64,000 nucleotides of DNA, taken from NCBI RefSeq assembly GCF_003020115.1, contig NZ_PYFX01000001.1, forward strand, positions 511,501 to 575,500, written 5' to 3'. This DNA comes from Bradyrhizobium sp. MOS002. GTDB taxonomy: Bacteria > Pseudomonadota > Alphaproteobacteria > Rhizobiales > Xanthobacteraceae. Of the stretch, positions 8,733 through 18,331 are shown piece after piece. The notes beneath the pieces were generated by a model. That model was not told the origin of the DNA. It was given only the letters and a program-made list of their open reading frames with translations, and made no database searches. The number at the start of each line of letters is the position of its first letter. The stretch's first letter is position 1. The translations under genes were made by a program, and so were the position numbers.

Positions 8733-8815
8733 CGTCTTTGCGAGCGCAGCGAAGCAATCTAGAATCTTTCCGGAGACGCATCTCTGGATTGCTTCGCTGC
8801 GCTCGCAATGACGGG
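8733..8815. repeat. Dispersed palindromic repeat, copy 1 of 3
   Basis: It has GCGAGCGCAGCGAAGCAATC and its inverted copy GATTGCTTCGCTGCGCTCGC. Two further copies of the same element occur at 45073-45160 and 48165-48254, so this family is confirmed within the window. Confidence 0.92.
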
Positions 8816-8859
8816 ATGAGACGGCTATGCTGTCGCCGAAGAAGCAGCAAGGACAGCCC

Positions 8860-9870
8860 ATGCAATATCGCCAACTCGGCCGCAGCGGCCTCAAAGTGTC
8901 GCCGATCTGTCTGGGCACCATGATGTTCGGCGGGCCGACCGATGAAGCCACATCGAAGCGGATCATCGCGAAGGCGCACGAGGCCGGGATCAATTTCATC
9001 GACACCGCGGACGCCTATTCCAAGGGCGCGTCCGAAGAGGTCGTGGGACGCGCCATCGGCAACAACCGTCACGCCTGGGTGCTCGCCACCAAACTTGCGA
9101 ACCCCATGGGCGAGGATCCCAACCGTGTCGGCCTGTCGCGGCGCTGGGTGTTGCAGGCGGCGGATGAGAGCCTGAAGCGGCTCGGCACCGATCACATCGA
9201 CATCTATTATCTGCACAAGGAAGACCATTCGACGCCGCTGGGGGAGACGGTGCGCGCGATGGGCGACCTGATCCGCGCCGGCAAGGTGCGCTATTTCGGC
9301 GTCTCGAACTACCGCGCCTGGCGCGTCGCCGAAATCTGCAACATCTGCGACCGGCTCGGCATCGACCGGCCCGCGGTGAGCCAGCCCTATTACAACGCCA
9401 TGAATCGCATGCCCGAAGTCGAGCACTTCCCGGCCTGTTCCTATTACGGCCTCGGCATCGTGCCTTACAGCCCGCTGGCGCGCGGCGTGCTGACCGGCAA
9501 ATACAAGCCCGACACGGCACCGGACAAGGAGACGCGCGCAGGCCGGAACGACACGCGCATGATGCAGACCGAATGGCGGCCGGAATCGCTCCAGCTGGCG
9601 CAGGAGATCAAGACCCACGCCGAGAAAAAGGGCATCACCGCAGGCCAGTTCGCAGTCGCCTGGGTGCTGAACTCCGCCTTTGTCTCCTCCATCGTTGCCG
9701 GTCCGCGCACCGAGGAGCAATGGGACGGCTACACCGGCGCGCTCGACTATCGCTTCACGGCGGAGGACGAGGCGCTGATCGACAGACTGGTCGTGCCGGG
9801 TCATCCCTCGACGCCGGGCTACAACGACCCGGCCTATCCGATCGAAGGACGTCGGGCGCGGACGGCCTGA
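8860..9870 (+). CDS. Aldo/keto reductase
   Basis: A 336-residue NADPH-dependent TIM-barrel reductase of the aldo/keto reductase superfamily. Seen: the N-terminal MQYRQLGRSGLKVSPICLG signature, the catalytic Asp/Tyr region INFIDTADAYSKG, Lys in LATKLANP and His in DIYYLHKED. The C-terminal half carries the cofactor-binding part FVSSIVAGPRTEEQ. I chose the ATG at 8860 because AAGGA lies 7 bases before it; the ATG at 8827 would add 11 residues not expected in the family. The next gene starts 13 bases downstream, so the two are probably co-transcribed. Substrate unknown. Confidence 0.93.
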   Translation: MQYRQLGRSGLKVSPICLGTMMFGGPTDEATSKRIIAKAHEAGINFIDTADAYSKGASEEVVGRAIGNNRHAWVLATKLANPMGEDPNRVGLSRRWVLQAADESLKRLGTDHIDIYYLHKEDHSTPLGETVRAMGDLIRAGKVRYFGVSNYRAWRVAEICNICDRLGIDRPAVSQPYYNAMNRMPEVEHFPACSYYGLGIVPYSPLARGVLTGKYKPDTAPDKETRAGRNDTRMMQTEWRPESLQLAQEIKTHAEKKGITAGQFAVAWVLNSAFVSSIVAGPRTEEQWDGYTGALDYRFTAEDEALIDRLVVPGHPSTPGYNDPAYPIEGRRARTA

Positions 9871-9883
9871 GCCGGAGACAAGA

Positions 9884-11197
9884 ATGGCCCTCGAAGATCG
9901 CTACGGCCTGCCGCTCTCCACCTCTTCGCCCGAGGCGGCATCCGCTTATCGCGAGGGCGTCGACCTCATGCTCGCGGGCTGGACCGGCACGGCGGAAACG
10001 CTGGAGCGCGCGATTGCGGCCGATCCGGATTTTGCGCTGGCCTATATCGCCCGCGCCCGTCTGCACGGCTTCTATCAGCAAGGCGATCTGGCACGGCAGA
10101 AGGCGGCACTCGCGCGCGAGCTCGTGGCGAAGCGCGGCACGGAACGCGAGCGCTCGCATGTCGAGACGCTGGCGCTCGCAATCGAGGGCAGGCTGCCCGA
10201 GGCGATCGCGGCGACGATGAAGCACGTCGAGGCGTGGCCGCGCGATGCACTGGTGCTGTCGCTGCCGCTCGGCGCCTTCGGTCTGTTCGCGTTCTCCGGC
10301 ATGGCCGATCACGACCGCGCGCGGCAGGAGCTGTGCGAGCGCGTCGCGCATCATTATGGCGAGGATTGGTGGTTCCTCACCATGTACGGCTGGGCGATGA
10401 CCGAGAACGGCAATTTCAGTCGCGGCCGCGGCGTCACTGAGCGCGGCTTCGAGCTGCGCCGGCAGAATGCCCATGCCGCGCACGCCGTGCTGCATGCGAT
10501 GTTCGAGGACGGTTCGATCGAAGCGGCCGACCGGTTCGTCGACGACTGGATCCCCTGTTACGACCGCGCCGGGATCTTGCACGGCCACATCCGCTGGCAT
10601 CAGGCGCTCGGCGCGCTGGAGCATGGCGATGCCGCGCGGGCGCTTGCGATCTATGCCGATGTGCTGCAGCCAAAGGCCACACAGGCGCCACCACTCAATG
10701 CCATCACCGACGGTGCGTCACTGCTCTGGCGCTTGTCGGCTTACGGCCACGCCGTGCCGAGCGCGCTCTGGGTCGAAGCCGATGCCACGGCGCAAGAGCT
10801 GTTTCCGAAATCAAGCCTGCCCTTCGCCGACGTCCACATGGCCCTGTTCGCAGCTGCGACGGAAAATCGCGAAGCGCTTGCCGCGCGGCTGACCGCGATC
10901 GAGCAGCGGCTCGCCGATGGCAAGCTGCCGGCCGGTCCCGTGGTGCCGGCGGTCTGCCGAGCGCTGGCCGCCTTCGCGGACGAGCAATACGTGGCGTGCG
11001 TGCAAATGCTCGCGCCGGTTCTCAGCGAGGTCGTGCGCCTCGGCGGCAGCCACGCCCAGCGCGAGTTGATCGAAGACACTTTTATCGTCGCCCTGATGCG
11101 CAGCGGCGAGCTGTCCCGCGCCCGCGCCCTGCTCGATGCCCGCCTGCACCGTCGCCCATCCTTGCGCGATACGCGCTGGCAGGCGGCTATGGGGTAG
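9884..11197 (+). CDS. TPR protein of the TTC38-like family
   Basis: A 437-residue soluble alpha-helical protein resembling the tetratricopeptide repeat protein 38 family; function unknown. Seen: consecutive helical pairs with TPR-like spacing, for example LERAIAADPDFALAYIARAR near residue 45, and conserved family stretches WWFLTMYGWAMTENGNF and HAAHAVLHAMFEDG followed by GHIRWHQALGALEHGD. It follows the aldo-keto reductase by 13 bases, indicating one transcript. TTC38-like proteins lack an assigned reaction, so the pairing with a reductase is the only functional hint. Confidence 0.85.
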   Translation: MALEDRYGLPLSTSSPEAASAYREGVDLMLAGWTGTAETLERAIAADPDFALAYIARARLHGFYQQGDLARQKAALARELVAKRGTERERSHVETLALAIEGRLPEAIAATMKHVEAWPRDALVLSLPLGAFGLFAFSGMADHDRARQELCERVAHHYGEDWWFLTMYGWAMTENGNFSRGRGVTERGFELRRQNAHAAHAVLHAMFEDGSIEAADRFVDDWIPCYDRAGILHGHIRWHQALGALEHGDAARALAIYADVLQPKATQAPPLNAITDGASLLWRLSAYGHAVPSALWVEADATAQELFPKSSLPFADVHMALFAAATENREALAARLTAIEQRLADGKLPAGPVVPAVCRALAAFADEQYVACVQMLAPVLSEVVRLGGSHAQRELIEDTFIVALMRSGELSRARALLDARLHRRPSLRDTRWQAAMG

Positions 11198-11394
11198 CCC
11201 CGCCACGAAAAAAACACCGGCCTGACGGCAAGTGCCGGCCGGGAATGGGTTGGGCGATATGGGCGAATCGCCGTTGGGGTGGCGCGGTGGTATTTCAGAC
11301 GAATCCGGCAGAACAAACGGGATCGCAACCAATTTGCGGTTCGCTGGTTATCGGGCGGAACTTTTCCGTGGTTCCCTGGCATGTGAGCCTCCCG

Positions 11395-11970
11395 ATGCGC
11401 CTCTGCCGACCAGTCCTCACCGCCGCCCTCGTGGCCCTGGCAAGCCCTTGTTTTGGCGAGTCTTCCTTGTCGATTCCCGTGAACAACGCTCCGGCCGGTA
11501 ACGCTTTCGTCGATCTGCTGGCGCTGATGTCCGGCCATTGCAAGACGCTGAAGGTCGCGGGCCGCACCTTTGCCTGCAAGACGGTCGCCTATGCCCATGG
11601 TGACAAGGGCCGGGTCAATTTCGCGGTCGCGGTTGACGATCCCGCCGACGAGAATCACGTCGTGTCGTTCTCCGGCGAGAACGGCAAGCGCGCCGACGAC
11701 AATTCCTATGAGCTGCCGATCGACCGCATGCTGCTCAATTCCAAGGACCGCCCCAAGGTCGACGGGCTACCGGTGCCCGCCGAGCAGACCTCCACTGGCC
11801 TCTGCCGTCAGACCGGCAATTTCGCCGCCAAGAAGGTGACTGACGTCACCTGCTCTGCCACCGACAGCGAGGGCCGTCGCTACGAACTGCTGTTCGTCTC
11901 CGACGGCACGCCGGTGAGCGTTCGTCGTATCAGGCAGTCGGCGCCGTCGATCCAGGATCCGTTCAAATAG
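11395..11970 (+). CDS. Exported protein of unknown function
   Basis: A 191-residue protein with a signal peptide (MRLCRPVLTAALVALASPCFG) and a mature domain containing four cysteines (SGHCKTL, FACKTV, GLCRQTG, VTCSAT) that could form two disulphides. I recognise no family. The start is set by the signal peptide; no convincing ribosome site precedes it, and a GTG a few codons upstream is possible. About 200 bases separate it from the TPR gene. Confidence 0.72.
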   Translation: MRLCRPVLTAALVALASPCFGESSLSIPVNNAPAGNAFVDLLALMSGHCKTLKVAGRTFACKTVAYAHGDKGRVNFAVAVDDPADENHVVSFSGENGKRADDNSYELPIDRMLLNSKDRPKVDGLPVPAEQTSTGLCRQTGNFAAKKVTDVTCSATDSEGRRYELLFVSDGTPVSVRRIRQSAPSIQDPFK

Positions 11971-12131
11971 CGGTCCTTCTTCGCTCTGTATGCGGGCGAG
12001 GTGAACCGCCGCCTGCGCAGCACAGCCGGATCAAATCCTTTCGTTGAAACTTCGGAACCGGCAGGTATGCTCGGATGCGTCCTCATTGAGGAGGCGCCCG
12101 TTGCAAACACAGGCAGGCACAGAGTCCAGCA

Positions 12132-13988
12132 ATGCGGATGGTCATCGCGATCAAGCGGCTCCTGATCGTCTGCCTGTTCGCAACCCTGGCACATGAATGC
12201 CCTGCAGCCGACGGTCCGGGGCAGCGCTCGATCCTGGTGCTGGAAGACGCCGACTTTCGTTCGCCGTTCTATTCGGAGATTTTTGCCGGTATCCGCACCG
12301 CTGCGAAGGAAAATGGACAGATCCACACCGTGATCTACGGCGAAAGCCTCGATCTCGCCCGTTTCCCGGGACCGGACTACGAGGAGAGCCTGGTCGGTCA
12401 TCTCAAGACCAAATACGCGCATCGGCCGATCGACGTCATCGTCTCGATCGGCGTCGCGTCGGCGAAATTCCTGCAGGCGCGCAAGCACGACATCTGGCCC
12501 GCCGCCCCCGTGGTTTACGGCTTCGTGCCCGATCTGCCCGAGACGCGCGCGCTGTTCCTGCCCGGCACGACCGCCATCTTTGCCAAGGTGTCTCCGGCGC
12601 AGATACTGACTGCGGCACGCGCGGTCGTTCCCGACTTGACTGGCGTCGTCCTCGTTGGCGATGCATGGAAAAATCCGCTGACATATGGCCACTGGAAACA
12701 GGAATTCGCGACCACGATGCCGGGTCTCGAAATCATCGATCTGTCCGGCATGGTGCTGCGGGAGGTGCGCGAACGGGTCGGCTCCTTGCCCCCTCGTTCT
12801 GCAATTCTGACCTCGGCGATGTATTCCGACGGCGAAGGCACCCACTATTTGCCGGCCGCGGCGCTTGCGCGCGTCGCCGAGCGCGCGAACCGCCCGATCA
12901 TCATCACCTCCGACACATTTCTCGGGCGAACCGGGGTTGGCGGCTTCCTGCTGCTGCCCGAAACCATCGGACAGGAAGCCGGCCAGTTGGCAATGCGGAT
13001 TCTCGGCGGCGAATCGCCGTCGAACATCCCGCCTGTTGCCGGGGATAACGTGAAGCCGATCTTCGACTGGCGACAGCTCAAGCTCTGGAATGTGGACGAA
13101 GCCCATCTGCCTCCCGGAAGCGAGGTGCGTTTCCGAGAACCGAGCTTCTGGGAGCAGTACTACTGGCGTGTCATGATCAGTGCCGGCGTGGTGCTGGTGC
13201 AGGCGATGATGATCGCCATCCTCCTGCGCGAGCGCAGGCTGCGATTCCTGGCGGAGGTCGAGGCACGCCAACGCATGTCGGAGCTAGCCCACATGAATCG
13301 CCTTGCGACCGCGGGCGAGATGTCTGCCACAATCGCGCATGAGCTGAGCCAGCCGCTCGCCGCCATTCTGATCAATGCTGAGACCGCCGAGCAGGTGTTG
13401 CAGACACCGGCACCTGACCTCGGCGTGATCAGGGAGATACTGGGTGACATTCGCCGAGACGATAAGCGTGCCAACGAGATCGTCGTTCAGGTGCGCTCAT
13501 TTTTGAAGAGGGCCCGCACGGAGCGGATCGAACTCGACCTCAACGCGGCGGTCAGCGATGTGTTTAGGTTCCTTTCCATTCAGGCCCTGACCTACGACGT
13601 TGCGCTCGCGACGGATCGATCGTTCTCGGATATTCGCGTAACTGCCGACAAAGTGCAGCTCCAACAGGCTATTCTGAACCTGGTCATGAATGCCATCGAA
13701 GCGGTGGCCGATCTGCCGGAGGATCGGCGACGCGTCGTCGGTCGAACCAGCCTTGCAAACAATCAGGCCATGATCTCGATCGCAGATGCCGGCGACGGCA
13801 TCTGCACAGAAAAGGTAACCAAAATCTTCAAGCCGTTTTTCACAACCAAGACGCAGGGGATGGGCATCGGCCTCTCGATCACGCGCACGATCATCGAGGC
13901 ACATGGCGGGCGCATCTGGGCCGAGAACGCGCCGACGGGAGGCGCCGTCTTTCATATCAGCCTGCCGCTGGCTGTGGCACGGCCGTAA
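12132..13988 (+). CDS. Hybrid sensor kinase with ABC-type binding sensor domain
   Basis: A 618-residue membrane sensor histidine kinase. Seen in order: a signal-like N-terminus; a periplasmic domain (about 30-330) of the ABC-transporter substrate-binding type (SILVLEDADFRSPFYSEIF, VDVIVSIGVASAKFL-like strands, IIITSDTFLG); one membrane segment (about 343-363, VMISAGVVLVQAMMIAILL); a HisKA domain with phospho-acceptor His403 in TIAHELSQPLAAIL; and an ATPase domain with N box LVMNAIEAV, G1 DAGDG and G2 GMGIGLSIT. No response regulator gene lies next to it, so its partner is elsewhere. It may sense a small ligand directly through the binding domain. Confidence 0.9.
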   Translation: MRMVIAIKRLLIVCLFATLAHECPAADGPGQRSILVLEDADFRSPFYSEIFAGIRTAAKENGQIHTVIYGESLDLARFPGPDYEESLVGHLKTKYAHRPIDVIVSIGVASAKFLQARKHDIWPAAPVVYGFVPDLPETRALFLPGTTAIFAKVSPAQILTAARAVVPDLTGVVLVGDAWKNPLTYGHWKQEFATTMPGLEIIDLSGMVLREVRERVGSLPPRSAILTSAMYSDGEGTHYLPAAALARVAERANRPIIITSDTFLGRTGVGGFLLLPETIGQEAGQLAMRILGGESPSNIPPVAGDNVKPIFDWRQLKLWNVDEAHLPPGSEVRFREPSFWEQYYWRVMISAGVVLVQAMMIAILLRERRLRFLAEVEARQRMSELAHMNRLATAGEMSATIAHELSQPLAAILINAETAEQVLQTPAPDLGVIREILGDIRRDDKRANEIVVQVRSFLKRARTERIELDLNAAVSDVFRFLSIQALTYDVALATDRSFSDIRVTADKVQLQQAILNLVMNAIEAVADLPEDRRRVVGRTSLANNQAMISIADAGDGICTEKVTKIFKPFFTTKTQGMGIGLSITRTIIEAHGGRIWAENAPTGGAVFHISLPLAVARP

Positions 13989-14023
13989 GTCGAGGCCCTC
14001 TGCCGTTCAAGTCGCTCCGCCCG

Positions 14024-15583
14024 TCACGTGAACGCCTTTTCCAGCGTCGCGAAGATCACCGCAAGCGATTTGTCGTGCCGCGTCACCGGCGGCACGGGGC
14101 GATCGATCTTCATCAACTGATAGACCGCCATCTGCGCCGCGCGCACCGAATATTCGACGGTGAACACGACGTCATCGGGGATTTCGACGAACTGACTGAC
14201 GAAGGCGAGATTGACGGAATTCCTCGGCACCGGCAGCGGCCGGTCGGTCGCCGTGCGCGGCATGAACATGCTGGTGATGTAGGGCATGCGACAGGGAACG
14301 CAGATCGCATCCTCGAACACGCCAGGGTCGAAATTCAGGTGACCGCAAAGCTCCTTCAGGATGTCGGCGCCGCCGCAATCGGACATCGGCTTGGCCACGA
14401 AATTGCCGACACGGTCGGGATGCAGCGCATAGCCCCAGAACACCTGCACGTTCTTCGGCTGTCCGGCGAAATGCGGCTGGTGATACAACACCACCGACAT
14501 CAGCCAGTTGGAATCCCTGAACGTGACGAGGCCGCCGGTGCCGGCCTTGTTGCCGGAGAACGCCTCCATCTTGTCGAAGAAGCGCGGATCGCGGCAGGTG
14601 ACGGTGAATGACAGCCAATAGGATTCCGGGATCGACGCGTTGAACGCGGACGGCTTGCCGAATTCGGGACGTTCGCTCGCGATTTTCTCCCACAGGGCCC
14701 AACCCCGGCTGTCCGACTTGGTCAGGCGCGGAGCCGGCTCGGTCATCGAGCCCAGACTCGAGGCGTCCGTCATCGAGCCGTTTTGAAGGAACACGAGGTC
14801 GCCGTCCTCGAGCTGGACATTGGCGATGCGGCCGTCGCGGTCGAGTACGAGCTGGCGCACCCGCAAGCGTCCGTCCTCGCTCTCGATCGCCATGTCGGTG
14901 ACGGCGGTGCCGCGCACGAATTGCACGCCCTGCCCTTTAAGCCAGCCGGCAAGCGGCCGCACGATCGCGTCATACTGGTTGTAGACGGTGCGCTTGACGC
15001 CGGCGAGAGTCTCGATGCGCGGGAACTCGTTCATGAAGCGATGCAGATAGCGCTTCAGCTCGACCGCGCTGTGCCAGGGTTGGAAGGCGAAAGTGGTCTG
15101 CCACATGTACCAGAAATTGGACTCGAAAAATTTGGGCGACAGCCAGTCGGTGATGCGGCTGTTGCCGAGCGTCTCCTCCGAGGCCTCCGTGAGCCGCAGC
15201 AGCTCGAGCCGGTCACGCCCGGAAAATCCCATATGCGAGACGTCGAGCTTGAAGCGGTTGCGATCGACCAGCCGCGCCTGCGAATGCGCGGGGTTCTCGG
15301 TGTTGAACGCGACGGTTTCCTCGCGCACGCTGAGGCCGGGACGTTCGAGCGAGGGAATGCTCGACAGCAGGTCCCAGGTGCATTCGTAGTGATCGGTCGT
15401 GAGCATTCGTCCGCCCCGCAGCGAATAGGCACCGTTCGCGAGCAGCGCGCCGTCGAGGCTGCCACCGACCAGCGGCTGCGCCTCGTAGATCACGATATCC
15501 CGGCCCGGCAGCTGCGCGTCACGAACGAGAAACGCCGCGCCCGCGAGCGATCCAATGCCGCCACCGATGAAATACGCCTTCAT
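14024..15583 (-). CDS. ohyA: Oleate hydratase
   Basis: A 519-residue FAD-dependent fatty acid hydratase (the 67-kDa myosin-cross-reactive-antigen family), which adds water across the cis-9 double bond of oleate to give 10-hydroxystearate. Seen: the FAD-binding FIGGGIGSLAGAAFLVRD at the start, then YEAQPLVGGSLDG and SLRGGRMLTTDHYECTWDL, all strongly typical. Family length is about 520-590, so this is a short but full member. The ATG at 15583 has GAGG 6 bases upstream and gives MKAYFIGGG, the usual beginning. It stands alone, divergent from the isochorismatase-like gene. Confidence 0.92.
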   Translation of the reverse strand: MKAYFIGGGIGSLAGAAFLVRDAQLPGRDIVIYEAQPLVGGSLDGALLANGAYSLRGGRMLTTDHYECTWDLLSSIPSLERPGLSVREETVAFNTENPAHSQARLVDRNRFKLDVSHMGFSGRDRLELLRLTEASEETLGNSRITDWLSPKFFESNFWYMWQTTFAFQPWHSAVELKRYLHRFMNEFPRIETLAGVKRTVYNQYDAIVRPLAGWLKGQGVQFVRGTAVTDMAIESEDGRLRVRQLVLDRDGRIANVQLEDGDLVFLQNGSMTDASSLGSMTEPAPRLTKSDSRGWALWEKIASERPEFGKPSAFNASIPESYWLSFTVTCRDPRFFDKMEAFSGNKAGTGGLVTFRDSNWLMSVVLYHQPHFAGQPKNVQVFWGYALHPDRVGNFVAKPMSDCGGADILKELCGHLNFDPGVFEDAICVPCRMPYITSMFMPRTATDRPLPVPRNSVNLAFVSQFVEIPDDVVFTVEYSVRAAQMAVYQLMKIDRPVPPVTRHDKSLAVIFATLEKAFT

Positions 15584-15937
15584 GTCTTGCCTCGATCTGC
15601 AATTCGAATTTTCGCGGCGACATTGCATGGGGAGACATTGGCCGGAGTTGCGCTGGATCAAGCGCAACGCGCATGAGGATCACGTTGAGTTGAGCGATCG
15701 ACTGATCAGCCCCGGCATGGCGTCCTTTGGCGACGTCTTCGAATCATGTCTTGACATTGCGACCGTCAATCGGAGCGACCCATGACGCGCGACCGCTTCG
15801 CTTTCCCGATCCGCATCGCAGAGCCGGGGCACGAGGCGTCGCGAAACGAGGGAAGATTGACATTGCGCGTTGTCACTATCGCCTCGCATAGTCGGCGCAG
15901 CAAGCAAGTCTGCAAGTAAGTCTGAAAGCCGCCCCTC
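15584..15937. other. Intergenic region, 354 bases
   Basis: It lies between two divergent genes and must hold both promoters. I see no convincing gene; open frames here are short and lack ribosome sites. I looked for the TGATCC-N16-CGT motif found at 23-27 kb: TGATCC occurs twice on the minus strand, but neither copy has CGT at the required spacing. Confidence 0.5.
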
Positions 15938-16507
15938 ATGTCCCTCGCCCTTCCCGCCCTCATCGTCGTCGACGTCCAGCGTGCGTTCGACGAATGGGAG
16001 GCGGCGGGCAAGCGGCGCAACAACCCGGATGCAGTGGCGCGCATCGCCGATCTCCTGACGGCGTTCAGAACGAGCGGCGCGCCGATCTTCCACATCCGTC
16101 ATGAGGGCACCAAGCCGTCCTCCTCGTTTCTGCCGACGAGCTCGGGCTATGCCGTCAAGGACGAGGCGCGCGAGCGGCCGGGCGAGGTCGTGATCGTCAA
16201 GCGCGTCAACAGCGCCTTCATCGGCACCGATCTGGAAAAGCGCCTGCGCGCGGACAACATCGGCACGCTCGTCATCTGCGGCGCCACCACCAATCATTGC
16301 GTCGAGACAACGACGCGGATGGCCGGTAATCTCGGCTTCGACGCGCAGTTGGTGCGCGACGCGACCTGGACATTCGAACGGGTCGGGCCGGATGGAGACA
16401 GGCATTCTGCCGAAGATATCCATGCGATGACGCTATCGAACCTCAACGGCGAATTCGCGCGCATCGTCACCACCGATGACGTGATTGCGTCATTCGCGGC
16501 AGAGTGA
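15938..16507 (+). CDS. Isochorismatase-like cysteine hydrolase
   Basis: A 189-residue cytosolic hydrolase of the isochorismatase superfamily. Seen: catalytic Asp in ALIVVDVQRAF (about residue 12), Lys in IVKRVNSAFIGT, and the nucleophile Cys in VICGATTNHCVETTTR; the cis-peptide region sits just before it. This set is found in nicotinamidases, N-carbamoylsarcosine amidases and related enzymes; the sequence does not settle the substrate. It is divergent from oleate hydratase with a 354-base gap, and no operon partner follows. Confidence 0.9.
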   Translation: MSLALPALIVVDVQRAFDEWEAAGKRRNNPDAVARIADLLTAFRTSGAPIFHIRHEGTKPSSSFLPTSSGYAVKDEARERPGEVVIVKRVNSAFIGTDLEKRLRADNIGTLVICGATTNHCVETTTRMAGNLGFDAQLVRDATWTFERVGPDGDRHSAEDIHAMTLSNLNGEFARIVTTDDVIASFAAE

Positions 16508-16670
16508 TGGCAGCGCGGCGATCGACGCGCGTGATGCGACAATAAATCTCACGAGACGCACACCGCCGCGAATCGGACGCGGATGAAACTGCGTCGTTTC
16601 GACGCCCGCACTGGCCGGAACGCGCCGGATGACCATGTGTTGTCACACGACATTCAACTGGAGTGATGAC

Positions 16671-16991
16671 ATGAAGTATCTCTTTGTCGCGATAGCCGTC
16701 GGTGCTGCGGCGCTTGCAGGCGGATCGGCGGCGAACGCGGCCAATCATTCAAGCGCGAAACAGAACGCGCCAGCCGCCCAGTCAACCGATATCAGCGCGC
16801 AGCACAGGCACCACCATCACGGCCATCGCCATCACTGGCGTCCTCACCACCATCACGGATTTCATCGTCCGCACTACCGGAGCTACGGCTACTACCCGCG
16901 GCACCACGGATATTACGGCGGCGGACCGTACGGATATTACGGCGGCGGCGGTCCCAGCGTGACGTTCGGCTTCGGCGGCAGCCGCTGGTAA
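16671..16991 (+). CDS. Exported histidine- and glycine-rich protein
   Basis: A 106-residue protein with a signal peptide (MKYLFVAIAVGAAALAGGSAANA) followed by a histidine-rich stretch (about residues 44-75, containing HRHHHHGHRHH and PHHHHGFHRPH) and a Gly/Tyr tail. Histidine clusters like this can bind Ni, Zn or Cu, so a periplasmic metal-binding role is possible but not shown. GGAG lies 8 bases before the ATG at 16671. A strong terminator follows 19 bases after the stop, so this is a monocistronic gene. Confidence 0.8.
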   Translation: MKYLFVAIAVGAAALAGGSAANAANHSSAKQNAPAAQSTDISAQHRHHHHGHRHHWRPHHHHGFHRPHYRSYGYYPRHHGYYGGGPYGYYGGGGPSVTFGFGGSRW

Positions 16992-17010
16992 GACGGTCGC
17001 TGGTAAGACG

Positions 17011-17040
17011 AAAGGCCCGCGAAATGCGGGCCTTTCTTTG
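17011..17040 (+). terminator. Rho-independent terminator
   Basis: A perfect 10-bp stem (17011-17020 AAAGGCCCGC with 17026-17035 GCGGGCCTTT), a 5-base loop GAAAT, then CTTTG. It ends the His-rich gene and, because the A-rich side is symmetric, may also serve the amine oxidase gene that ends at 17050 on the other strand. Confidence 0.9.
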
Positions 17041-17049
17041 CGCGTCAGC

Positions 17050-18321
17050 CTATCCCCGCAAGATCATCCCCGCCGTCTGTTGACCGCTCGCCAGCGCCGC
17101 TTCGACTGTGCCCATGTCGGCTCCGCGATAGAGCGCCTCGCCGGAGAACAGCACCGGACCGTCGGCGCGCCCGAGGGTCGCTTGTGCCTCGCGCGTTCGC
17201 GGCGTCGCCCAGGAATAGGCGCCGCGGGCGTAGGGATCGTGCGCCCAGTTGGTCGCAGCGGCCGCGATGAGCTCGCGCGCGAGGTCCTCGCGCGACAGGC
17301 CGAAGACCGTAGCAAGCGAATCGAGCCCGGCATCGATCAGCGCTTGCGGATCGAGCTGCGACAGCGCTGCCGTGCGCGGGCCACCGAACCATCCGGTCAG
17401 CACCGGATGAGGGTTCGGATATTGCGTCCACCACACCGGGATGGGCTGGTCGGACAAAAGGAAGCTCATCTCCGCGAGCTCTTCCTTGCGCGCGCGCCAC
17501 CATGGCCGCCTGAAGCGCAGCAGGATTTTTATCACGTTACCGAAGCCGATGTCGTCGGCGGCCGCCGCCTTCGCGCGCGCGCTGCTCGGCAGCGCAATCT
17601 CGCGCAGCAACGGCAACGGAACGGTGAGGATCACGCGATCGCAGCCATGCACGTTGCCGCCGACACAGCGAACGGCGATCGCGCCGCCTTCCTCCTCGAT
17701 CGCCGACACCACGCAGCCGAAGCGAAAAATCACGCCAAGCTTGCGGCACCCGGCCGCCAGGAAGTCGATCATCGCACCATAGCCGCCCTTGACCCGCGCC
17801 TGCGGAGAGTGCCCGCCAGCCATCCATTCCTCGCGCAGCGCCAGCGTGGAGGCGCGCTCCGGGTCGGCCGCATCGTAGCCCTCGACCATTCGCTCGATCG
17901 AATGGCGCAGCCGCGCGTGTCCATCCCCGGCGAAATGCCGGCGCAGGAAATCGGCGACGGTGAGGTCGTCGTTCAATTCCCGAACCACGGCGTGCAGCTC
18001 AGCCTCATGCGGATCGTGGCGATCCTCGCGCACGATGTCTGCGCCGTCAAAGCCCCACCGCTCGCCTTCGATCTCCTGAAGGGACAGCCCGGCCTCACGC
18101 AGCAACGCGCGCGTGACCGGCGCCTCGCCGTGGACGAATTCGGCGCCGCCATCGGCGGGATACCCGAACTCCGAAGCAGGCAGCGGGTGGATGCGGCCGC
18201 CGCAGCGCTCGCGCGCCTCCAGGATCGTCACTGTCCTGCCCGCGCGCGCCAGCTCGCGCGCCGCCATCAGGCCGGCCGCGCCGGCACCGACGATGACGAT
18301 ATGGTCTGATGTTGCCGCCAT
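17050..18321 (-). CDS. Flavin-containing amine oxidase
   Basis: A 423-residue FAD-dependent oxidoreductase of the monoamine oxidase type. Seen: the dinucleotide motif VIVGAGAAGLMAARELARAG at residues 8-27, followed by ILEARERCGGRI and the family stretch DGGAEFVHGE; near the C-terminus PVLFSGEALYRGADMGTVEAAL binds the flavin. It begins 10 bases after the DHFR-like gene, so it is the last gene of a three-gene operon with 18332 and 19062. The amine substrate is unknown; the flavin may alternatively oxidise another C-N or C-C bond. Confidence 0.9.
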   Translation of the reverse strand: MAATSDHIVIVGAGAAGLMAARELARAGRTVTILEARERCGGRIHPLPASEFGYPADGGAEFVHGEAPVTRALLREAGLSLQEIEGERWGFDGADIVREDRHDPHEAELHAVVRELNDDLTVADFLRRHFAGDGHARLRHSIERMVEGYDAADPERASTLALREEWMAGGHSPQARVKGGYGAMIDFLAAGCRKLGVIFRFGCVVSAIEEEGGAIAVRCVGGNVHGCDRVILTVPLPLLREIALPSSARAKAAAADDIGFGNVIKILLRFRRPWWRARKEELAEMSFLLSDQPIPVWWTQYPNPHPVLTGWFGGPRTAALSQLDPQALIDAGLDSLATVFGLSREDLARELIAAAATNWAHDPYARGAYSWATPRTREAQATLGRADGPVLFSGEALYRGADMGTVEAALASGQQTAGMILRG

Positions 18322-18331
18322 CTCGGTGCTG

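Noticed and set aside
11203-11250. Hairpin followed by a T-run on the minus strand (GCCGG stem, TTTTTTT)
   Set aside because: It would end a minus-strand transcript, but no minus-strand gene comes from that side; stem only 5 bp.
11880-13271. 463-residue open frame opposite the sensor kinase
   Set aside because: Antisense to a gene with complete kinase motifs; the frame has no recognisable domain.
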